This document shows positions 1 to 5,129 of a stretch of DNA of 5,129 nucleotides, one piece after another (position 1 is the first letter of the stretch; the number at the start of each line of letters is the position of its first letter). Position numbers and translations under genes: made by a program. The stretch comes from Armatimonadota bacterium (GTDB taxonomy: Bacteria > Armatimonadota > Armatimonadia > Armatimonadales > Armatimonadaceae), in contig JACMIS010000822.1 of the NCBI GenBank assembly GCA_014381035.1, positions 1 to 5,129 on the forward strand. The letters run 5' to 3'. The notes under the pieces were generated by a model, which saw nothing but the letters and a program-made list of their open reading frames with translations, did no database searches and was not told the DNA's origin.

Positions 1-217
1 AGTGCCAGCGAGGGCAGCAGCATGGCGGTCGGGGAAATGAAAAGCATTAGGTTCATACCGTATAAATAAGCATTCACGATCTCACTTCCGGGAATATTGA
101 TCAGCACAGCGAGCGTGCCCATAATGGGCATCGTAAGTACTGCCATGCCCGAAGTGGAAGTGATCACCAGCGAAAAGAAAAAGAAAAAGACGAAAAGCAG
201 CAGGATAAACACGGCTG
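1..217 (-). pseudogene. Fragment of a YfcC/DcuC-family membrane transporter (3' part continues off the left edge)
   Basis: Reading the minus strand from about 217 down to 3 gives roughly 70 residues without a stop. It begins PPAVFILLL, followed by a Phe-rich membrane segment (FVFFFFFSLVI) encoded by the purine tract at 170-200. It continues through TSTSGMAVLTMPIMGTLAVL, then the stretch IPGSEIVNAYLYGMNLM and finally SPTAMLLPSLA. The order STSG-MAVLTMPIM-YLYG-SPT-LPSLA recalls the C-terminal half of YfcC / C4-dicarboxylate anaerobic carrier proteins, which are multi-pass inner-membrane carriers of about 450-500 residues. The substrate cannot be told from this piece. The homologous reading stops near 209-217, where plus-strand regulator sequence begins, so the N-terminal half of the carrier is missing. 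The minus frame stays open to an ATG near 275, but those residues overlap conserved regulator codons and look accidental. The left end is simply cut by the window. Family call is by motif memory, moderate confidence. Confidence 0.6.
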
Positions 218-220
218 GCG
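205..220. other. Rearrangement junction between transporter fragment and regulator
   Basis: To the left, the minus strand reads as a membrane carrier; to the right, the plus strand reads as the end of a winged-helix domain. In the regulator frame the codons from 215 read LAATFWPDNEESQGLFYLRKA and flow into the 278 open reading frame. Just upstream, an in-frame TAA at 206-208 falls in carrier territory. The two genes point away from each other and both lack their 5' ends here. A single deletion removing a divergent promoter region and both starts would explain this, as would another recombination event or an assembly join. The purine-rich tract at 170-200 lies beside the break. Confidence 0.6.
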
Positions 221-277
221 GCGACGTTCTGGCCAGACAACGAGGAAAGTCAGGGGCTATTCTATCTGCGCAAAGCA

Positions 278-3100
278 TTGTCCAACCTTCGGAACGCCCT
301 CGGAGACGAAGCCGTTCGCCTGAGATCGCCGACTGCCCGCACCATACGTCTGGATCTATCCGGTGCGTTTTCCGATGTTCGCGCCTTCGACATCGCGGTC
401 GCACGCCCGTTGACAGAGCAAGAGCCGGAAGACACGTTGCAGGAGGCGATCCGCCTGTATCGGGGACCGCTCCTACAGGATTGCCCGGAGGAGTGGGCGA
501 CGATTGAGCGTGAGAGCCGCGAGCAGTCCTACCTGACAGCTCTGGATACGATGGGCAGCCGCGCCCTCGCCCAAGGGGAAGCCGCTGTTGCCGTTCGCTG
601 GTTACGTCTGGCACTTGCCACCGAGCCGTATCGCGAAAGTTCCGCCTGTTCGTTGATGCAGGCACTTGCCGACAGCGGCGACCGTGCCACTCTGCAACAG
701 GTCTATCAAGAACTGCGTCTGCGCCTGCGTACCGACCTCAACACCGCCCCGTCTCCGGAAACGGAGGCGGTTTACCGTCGGCTTTCTCAGCAAGAGACGC
801 AACCGGTGCCTCAACCTACCCCCGTCCCCCCCTCTCCGGCGGCTTCGCGGCGTCACCTGCCCGTTCCGCTGACCGACCTGATCGGGCGGGAATCGGAGGT
901 CGCCGAGGTGGGTGTGGGGTTGGGACGCGCTCGTTTGGTGACACTTCTGGGACCGGGTGGCGTCGGCAAGACCCGGATCTCGATTGCGACGGCGGAAGCG
1001 GTCTTACCACGTTTTTCGGAAGGGGTGTGGTTCGTCGATCTCGCCCCGCTGACGGAAGGCAGGTACGTACCGGAGGCGACAGCGAGGGTGCTGAGTGTAC
1101 AAATGGAGCCGGGTCAATCCGCCGAGGAGCGGCTCATCGCGGAGTTAAGAGCCCGTTCCCTGTTGCTGGTTCTGGATAACTGCGAGCATCTGCTGGACGC
1201 GAGCGCGACGCTGGCGGATCGCCTGCTCTCCGCCTGCCCCGGCGTTCGGATCCTGGCGACCAGTCGTCAGGCATTGGGTGTCACCGGGGAGCAGGTTTAT
1301 CCGGTGCCTTCGCTGGGACTGCCCTCCCCGGAAGCGATGGAAGGACGCGCTGGTCTCCTGACGGTGGAGAAGAATCCCGCCTTCCTGTTGGAGTATCCCG
1401 GTATCCAGTTGTTTGTACAGCGTGCCATTCAGGCGACGCCATCGTTCCGGCTGGACCGGCGGAACGCGCAGGCGGTGGCAGAGATCTGCCAGCGACTCGA
1501 CGGTATTCCGCTGGCAATCGAACTGGCGGCGTCGCGCTTGCGGTCGCTGTCGGTCGGAGATATTCAGACCCGCCTGTCCGACCGATTTCGCCTGCTGACC
1601 GGCGGCAGTCGTTCCGCCCTGCCGCGTCAACAGACATTACGCGCGGTGTTTGACTGGAGTTATAGCCTGCTTTCCAGGCAGGAGCAGGCTTTACTCAGCC
1701 GTCTGAGCGTGTTCGCGGGCGGCTGGACGCTGGAAGCCACGGAAAAAGTCTGTGGCGGCGACGGTCTGGAAGCGTGGGAAGTGTTGGACACGCTCACGGC
1801 ACTGGCGGAGAAAAGCCTCGTGGTTTACGAACAGCGCGGAGAGGCACGGTACCATCTCCTCGAAACATCTCGGGAATATGCCAGTGACAGGCTGAGAGAA
1901 ACCGGAAAAGTCGCTACCTACCGTTGTCAGCACTGCGACTATTTTCTGGAACTTGCCGAGGAGATCGAGCCCAAACTGAGTGGACCGGAGCAGGCACTCT
2001 GGCTGGATCGCCTGGAGACGGAACACGATAATCTGCGGCAAGCCCTTTCCTTCTGCGAGAAAGATACGGAAGCCGTGCGGAAAGGGTTGCGCCTGTTAGG
2101 GGCACTCTCAAGCTTTTGGTTCGGGCGGGCACATTTCCAGGAAGCGCAACAACATTGCGTGACTCTTCTGGGGCGGGAGGAGAATGCCGCGCCGACACGG
2201 GAACGGGCAACGGCACTGATGCTGGCAGGTAATCTCGCTTTTTGTCAGGGAGACAACCCGGCTGCCCGGCACTATTTCGAAGATGTCCTCGCCGTCCGGC
2301 AACACCTCGGTGACCGACGGGGTACTGCCGGTGCTCTGGGTAGCCTGGGCAATGTTTTACATCTAGAGGGGGACTACGCGCGGGCACGAAGTTTTTTTGA
2401 AGAGGCACTTATCCTCTGCCGCGAGTTTGAAGCACTGAACTGGGAAGCGGTCACGTTGACATGCCTAGGTAACGTGACGTTCGATCAAAGGGATTACGCG
2501 ACATCGCGCACGTATATGGAAAACGCGTTGAGCGTTTGTCGTCAGGTCGGTAATCGCGCCAACGAGAGTATCATTCTCAACGGGTTGGGCAATATCGCTC
2601 GGTACCAGTCTGCTCCCGCAGAGGCGATACGCTTCTATGAGCAGGCACTGACGATCAGTCGAGAGATCGGCGAGACGAGCCAGGAGGCGATGATTCTCCT
2701 AAATATAGGAGACGTCCGCGCGGCATCCGGTGACATCGCGGGGGCGAGTGCGCTCTATTGCCAGGCTCTATCCCTAAAAAATGAAGACACGGATCTACGA
2801 TACGCCCCCACTATGCTGGATATTATCGCTACCTTTTTGGCGGAACGGGGTCCGGGTTATGGAGAATCCGCGTGCCGACTGTGGGGCATGGCAGAGAAAC
2901 TCCGCGCGGACACGGGCTCCCCGCGCACACCCGGTGAGCGGGAGTCCTACGACCGTGCCGTGACGAAAGTGCGTTTGCGCCTGAGCGAGGAAACCGTCTC
3001 CGCCGCCTGGGCAGAGGGTCGCGCGATGACGATGGCGAAAGCCATCGCCTATGCGATGGAGAAGATCGAAGCCGTGCGGGTGGCTATCGCACCGCTTTGA
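278..3100 (+). CDS. 5'-truncated SARP-type regulator: BTAD, NB-ARC/STAND ATPase and TPR repeats
   Basis: From the TTG at 278 the product is 940 residues. A BTAD spans about 32-170, followed by a proline-rich linker (174-187). The STAND ATPase has Walker A GPGGVGKT at 225-232, Walker B LLLVLDNCEH at 295-304, ATSR at 327-330 and GIPLAIELAA at 409-418. A winged-helix/arm region with PRQQTLRAVFDWSY starts at 449. Five TPR-like units at 644-840 repeat GN/GD-type motifs at 651, 691, 731, 771 and 811, exactly 40 residues apart. The C-terminus (WGMAEKLR, AWAEGRA) is typical of this ATPase family. Such proteins are cytoplasmic signal-responsive transcription regulators; target genes and ligand are unknown. 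The start is doubtful. TTG 278 is an internal leucine codon of the conserved LRKALSNLRNALG helix and has no Shine-Dalgarno. The homologous frame runs back to about 212, but without ATG or GTG and with TAA at 206-208. CTG 215, nine bases after AGGA, is a weak alternative. The DNA-binding domain is mostly missing, so this may be a pseudogene. Confidence 0.85.
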   Translation: MSNLRNALGDEAVRLRSPTARTIRLDLSGAFSDVRAFDIAVARPLTEQEPEDTLQEAIRLYRGPLLQDCPEEWATIERESREQSYLTALDTMGSRALAQGEAAVAVRWLRLALATEPYRESSACSLMQALADSGDRATLQQVYQELRLRLRTDLNTAPSPETEAVYRRLSQQETQPVPQPTPVPPSPAASRRHLPVPLTDLIGRESEVAEVGVGLGRARLVTLLGPGGVGKTRISIATAEAVLPRFSEGVWFVDLAPLTEGRYVPEATARVLSVQMEPGQSAEERLIAELRARSLLLVLDNCEHLLDASATLADRLLSACPGVRILATSRQALGVTGEQVYPVPSLGLPSPEAMEGRAGLLTVEKNPAFLLEYPGIQLFVQRAIQATPSFRLDRRNAQAVAEICQRLDGIPLAIELAASRLRSLSVGDIQTRLSDRFRLLTGGSRSALPRQQTLRAVFDWSYSLLSRQEQALLSRLSVFAGGWTLEATEKVCGGDGLEAWEVLDTLTALAEKSLVVYEQRGEARYHLLETSREYASDRLRETGKVATYRCQHCDYFLELAEEIEPKLSGPEQALWLDRLETEHDNLRQALSFCEKDTEAVRKGLRLLGALSSFWFGRAHFQEAQQHCVTLLGREENAAPTRERATALMLAGNLAFCQGDNPAARHYFEDVLAVRQHLGDRRGTAGALGSLGNVLHLEGDYARARSFFEEALILCREFEALNWEAVTLTCLGNVTFDQRDYATSRTYMENALSVCRQVGNRANESIILNGLGNIARYQSAPAEAIRFYEQALTISREIGETSQEAMILLNIGDVRAASGDIAGASALYCQALSLKNEDTDLRYAPTMLDIIATFLAERGPGYGESACRLWGMAEKLRADTGSPRTPGERESYDRAVTKVRLRLSEETVSAAWAEGRAMTMAKAIAYAMEKIEAVRVAIAPL

Positions 3101-3220
3101 CATTGCGCGGTCTCACAAGCCATAAATGATCTGTTTGCCACGTGACGAAATAGTCCTGTGTTTTCGGAAAAGAAGGAAATGCCTATGGTTGCGCCGAACG
3201 TATGCCGTAATCATTCAGGG

Positions 3221-3282
3221 CGCGAAAAATAACCCCGCGAAAACGGCGAACGTGCCGTATAATTCGACATTCCCTTTTCGCG
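3221..3282. promoter_or_regulatory. CGCGAAAA repeats flanking the livJ -10 element (candidate operator)
   Basis: CGCGAAAA occurs at 3221-3228 and again at 3236-3243, and its exact reverse complement TTTTCGCG lies at 3275-3282. The pair 3236-3243 / 3275-3282 is an 8-bp perfect inverted repeat whose centre (3259) falls within the TATAAT at 3258-3263. This geometry would suit a repressor site over the promoter. No known regulator is recognised, and 8-bp matches in a short region can arise by chance. Confidence 0.35.
3258..3263 (+). promoter_or_regulatory. Probable -10 element of the livJ promoter
   Basis: A perfect sigma-70-type TATAAT lies 38 bases before the livJ start. It would place transcription initiation near 3270 and give a 5' leader of about 32 bases containing the ribosome binding site. 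No good -35 hexamer is visible at 16-18 bp spacing (CCGCGA and neighbours), so an activator or a different -35 preference may be needed. It lies in the only sizeable non-coding stretch upstream of livJ, which supports it. Confidence 0.55.
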
Positions 3283-3287
3283 TTCAC

Positions 3288-3292
3288 GGAGG
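3288..3292 (+). promoter_or_regulatory. Shine-Dalgarno of livJ, deciding the GTG start
   Basis: GGAGG sits nine bases before the GTG at 3302. The spacing fits, and the following residues form a proper signal peptide, so GTG 3302 is chosen. Confidence 0.75.
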
Positions 3293-3301
3293 CTTCCTTT
3301 A

Positions 3302-4492
3302 GTGCGTACAAGACTTTCTCGTTTGGCTTTTCTGCGCGGCGTTCTGCCCGCACTGGTTGCTGGCTCGCTTCTCGTCGGCGGACTCGGTTGTAAATCGGAC
3401 GGCACCGGTGGGACCGACGCGGCAGGCGGCGGCGGTACGATCAAGATCGGGCACTACGCCTCGCTTACCGGGGACACCGCGACGTTCGGGATCGAGACCG
3501 ATGAGGGCGTGAAACTCGCCATCAAGGAGATCAACGCGGCGGGCGGTCTCCTCGGCAAGCAGGTCGAACTGGAAACGCAGGACGACCAATCCAAGCCGGA
3601 AGAAGCGAAAACCGTCGCCACGAAGTTCGCCGCCGACGAGAAGATCGTCGCCGTGATCGGCGAAGTCGCCTCGACCCGCTCCATCGCCGCCGCCCCGGTC
3701 TTTGAGCGGGCGGGAATCCCGATGGTGTCGCCGTCCTCTACGAACGAGAAGGTGACGCAGGAAGGGGAGCATATTTTCCGCGTTTGTTTCATTGATCCGT
3801 TCCAGGGTAAGGTGATGGCGAAGTTCGCGGCGGAGGATCTGAAAGCAAAGAAAGTAGCGATCCTGCGCGAGCAGTCGTCGGACTACTCCGTCGGCTTGGC
3901 GGATGTTTTCAAGGCGGAATTCGAGAAAGCGGGCGGGACGATCATCGCGGACGCCTCCTACAAAACGGGTGACACCGATTTCCGCTCCCAACTCGCGCAA
4001 GCCAAAGGCGCGGACGCGATCTACATTCCGGGCTACTACACGCAGGTGGGGACTATCGCACGGCAAGCCCGCCAGTTAGATATAACCGTCCCCCTGATGG
4101 GCGGCGACGGCTGGGATTCGGAGAAACTGGTCGAGGGCGCGGGCGGTCCCGGCGAGGCACTGGAAGATTGCTATTTCTCCAACCACTACTCCAAAGATGA
4201 TAAATCGGAGCGCACCCAGACATTCGTGAAAGCGTACACGTCGGAATATGGCAAACCGCCTTCCGGTCTCGCCGCACTCGGCTACGACGCGATGAAGATC
4301 ATCGCGGAAGCCATCAAGTCGGGGAACAGCGCGGAGCGCGAAAAGATCAAGGACGCCCTCGCGCAGACCAAGAACTTCCCCGGCGTGACCGGCGACATCA
4401 CGATTGACGAGAACCGCAACGCGTCGAAATCGGCGGTGGTCCTGCAAATCAAGGGCAAAGAGTTCGTTTACACCAAGACAGTAGCACCATAG
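3302..4492 (+). CDS. livJ: Branched-chain amino acid ABC transporter substrate-binding lipoprotein (LivJ-like)
   Basis: This 396-residue protein is the extracytoplasmic receptor of a LIV/HAAT-type importer. It binds a leucine-type amino acid, or a related amide or small acid, and delivers it to the LivHM permease. Residues 1-29 form a signal peptide: Arg-rich start, then a hydrophobic core ending LLVGGLG. Cys30 is the probable lipidation site; glycine at -3 makes the lipobox slightly atypical. A Gly-rich linker (31-45) leads into a Peripla_BP_6 fold from TIKIGHYASLTGDTA (46-60). Family signatures include GVKLAIKEINAAGGLLGK (69-86), VAVIGEVAST (116-125), GIPMVSPSSTN (138-148) and FRVCFIDPFQG (159-169). 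GYYTQVG (244-250) and GLAALGYDA (322-330) follow. The SPSST region is where family members contact the ligand alpha-amino group. Length is normal for the family (about 370-400). The start is GTG with GGAGG nine bases upstream. It is followed by livH after 99 bp, suggesting one operon. Exact substrate cannot be assigned. Confidence 0.93.
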   Translation: MRTRLSRLAFLRGVLPALVAGSLLVGGLGCKSDGTGGTDAAGGGGTIKIGHYASLTGDTATFGIETDEGVKLAIKEINAAGGLLGKQVELETQDDQSKPEEAKTVATKFAADEKIVAVIGEVASTRSIAAAPVFERAGIPMVSPSSTNEKVTQEGEHIFRVCFIDPFQGKVMAKFAAEDLKAKKVAILREQSSDYSVGLADVFKAEFEKAGGTIIADASYKTGDTDFRSQLAQAKGADAIYIPGYYTQVGTIARQARQLDITVPLMGGDGWDSEKLVEGAGGPGEALEDCYFSNHYSKDDKSERTQTFVKAYTSEYGKPPSGLAALGYDAMKIIAEAIKSGNSAEREKIKDALAQTKNFPGVTGDITIDENRNASKSAVVLQIKGKEFVYTKTVAP

Positions 4493-4583
4493 GTGTCGGG
4501 TGTCGGGTGGTTGGATGCCGGGGAAAGACGCGGCAGTATCTCTCATTCTGTTCCGGCACCTAATCACCCAACACCTAACACCT
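4491..4583. repeat. 31-bp imperfect inverted repeat of degenerate heptamers between livJ and livH
   Basis: The left arm (4491-4521) and right arm (4553-4583) are separated by a 31-base loop. The reverse complement of the right arm matches the left arm at 25 of 31 positions, and all six differences are transitions. In the sense RNA three of them become G-U pairs, leaving about 28 of 31 paired. Each arm is built of heptamers of the type RGGTGTY (AGGTGTC, GGGTGTC and GGGTGGT on the left; AGGTGTT twice when the right arm is inverted). The left arm begins on the last two bases of the livJ stop codon. No T-run follows the right arm, so it is not a standard intrinsic terminator. It may protect the livJ message 3' end, attenuate livH, or be a dispersed intergenic repeat. 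Confidence 0.75.
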
Positions 4584-4591
4584 GACTCAAC

Positions 4592-5129
4592 ATGGATCAA
4601 TTTCTACAACAAACAATCAACGGAATTCAGCAGGGCAGTATCTATGCCCTGATCGCGCTCGGCTACACGATGGTGTACGGGGTACTCGGCTTGATCAACT
4701 TCGCGCACGGCGACGTGTTCATGATCGGGAGTTTCGTCGGGTTTTATACCGCCAAAGCGATGCGCCTATCCGAAAAGGCGACGTTCGGCGAGGCGATGCT
4801 CGCGCTATTGCCGGTTCTGATCGTCACCATGATCACCTGCGCCGCCCTCGGGTTGCTGATCGAGCGTCTCGCATACCGTCCGTTGCGCAAGGCGTCGCGC
4901 CTGACCGCGTTGATCACGGCTATCGGCGTGTCGCTCCTGCTCGCGAACGGGGCGCAACTCCTGTTCGGCGCGGACCCCAAGTTCTACCCGTCGGTCACGC
5001 CGCAGGGGGTCGCCGCGACGGTGAAACTCGGTAACGTGACGATGGCGAAAGACCAGATGGTACTCGTCGGCGCGGCGATTGTGCTGATGGGAATCCTCTG
5101 GTACATCGTCAACCGCACCAAGATCGGGC
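4592..5129 (+). CDS. livH: Branched-chain amino acid ABC transporter permease LivH (5' part; runs off the right edge)
   Basis: The first 179 codons of an inner-membrane permease that, with LivM and the ATPases LivG and LivF, forms the channel of the LIV/HAAT importer. Signature segments are present: GIQQGSIYALIALGYTMVYG (11-30), then LGLINFAHGD (32-41), ERLAYRPLR (91-99) and RLTALITAIGVSLLL (103-117). Hydrophobic spans lie near 16-34, 42-55, 69-90, 104-125 and 156-173. The sequence ends at NRTKIG, just before the conserved cytoplasmic loop that couples to the ATPases. Family members run about 290-310 residues, so roughly 110-130 are missing only because the window ends. ATG 4592 is the first possible start, since an in-frame TGA lies at 4583-4585. 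No Shine-Dalgarno precedes it: the upstream bases are CACCTGACTCAAC, and part of them lies in the right arm of the hairpin. Translation may depend on coupling to livJ or on structure in the RNA. Confidence 0.93.
   Translation, partial: MDQFLQQTINGIQQGSIYALIALGYTMVYGVLGLINFAHGDVFMIGSFVGFYTAKAMRLSEKATFGEAMLALLPVLIVTMITCAALGLLIERLAYRPLRKASRLTALITAIGVSLLLANGAQLLFGADPKFYPSVTPQGVAATVKLGNVTMAKDQMVLVGAAIVLMGILWYIVNRTKIG

Noticed and set aside
61..66. TATAAA as a -10 element that could drive the truncated regulator
   Set aside because: It lies inside the carrier fragment and has no -35 partner. It is more than 200 bases from the first usable start codon, so a fortuitous promoter cannot be supported.
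97..507. Plus-strand open frame of 136 codons across the junction
   Set aside because: It overlaps two recognisable readings in other frames (carrier fragment on the minus strand, regulator on the plus strand). It is Arg/Ser/Pro-rich, as expected of a shadow frame in GC-rich DNA.
1145..1630. Minus-strand open frame of 161 codons inside the regulator
   Set aside because: It is antisense to the conserved ATPase core, rich in Gln and Arg, and has no family motif.
3091..3111. Small hairpin ACCGC / GCGGT across the regulator stop codon as a terminator
   Set aside because: The stem is only five pairs with an 11-base loop, and no T-run follows. It does not look like an intrinsic terminator.
3139..3144. 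CACGTG palindrome downstream of the regulator
   Set aside because: A single six-base palindrome is expected by chance and is not placed near a promoter element.
3299..4066. Minus-strand open frame of 255 codons opposite livJ
   Set aside because: It lies antisense to a clear livJ, is very rich in Arg and Gly, and shows no recognisable domain. It is a by-product of GC-biased codon use in livJ.

Overview
The window is a bacterial segment. It holds a 5'-truncated SARP-type regulator with a STAND ATPase core, followed on the same strand by the first two genes of a branched-chain amino acid (LIV/HAAT-type) ABC importer, livJ and a partial livH. The left edge carries a fragment of an unrelated membrane transporter on the opposite strand. 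Fused BTAD/NB-ARC/TPR regulators and a lipoprotein-type LivJ with a GTG start and about 60% GC would fit Armatimonadota or Chloroflexota. Actinobacteria are less likely. This placement is an inference with low confidence.

Region 1 to about 215: the minus strand is open and encodes about 70 residues of a YfcC/DcuC-family transporter, running off the left edge. Hand-counted GC here is 101/210 (48%), clearly lower than the roughly 62% of sampled lines to the right. Near 209-217 it gives way abruptly to the end of a winged-helix domain on the plus strand. Both genes have lost their 5' ends at this point, so the junction looks like a deletion between divergent genes, another rearrangement, or an assembly chimera.

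Region 278-3100: the regulator is intact from the last helix of its DNA-binding domain through BTAD, P-loop ATPase, five TPR-like units of exactly 40 residues, and a family-typical C-terminus. It has no normal start codon or ribosome binding site.

Region 3101-3301: a 201-bp intergenic region with no convincing terminator. It carries a perfect TATAAT -10 element, an 8-bp inverted repeat centred on that element, and a good Shine-Dalgarno for livJ.

Region 3302-5129: livJ (substrate-binding lipoprotein) and livH (permease, truncated by the window edge). They are separated by 99 bp, most of which is a 31-bp imperfect inverted repeat made of degenerate heptamers. The repeat starts on the livJ stop codon and ends 8 bases before the livH start, which has no Shine-Dalgarno. 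LivJ would capture substrate outside the membrane and deliver it to LivH and its partners (LivM, LivG, LivF), expected downstream. Nothing here amounts to a clearly new biological system; the most notable points are the double-truncation junction and the hairpin linking livJ to livH.
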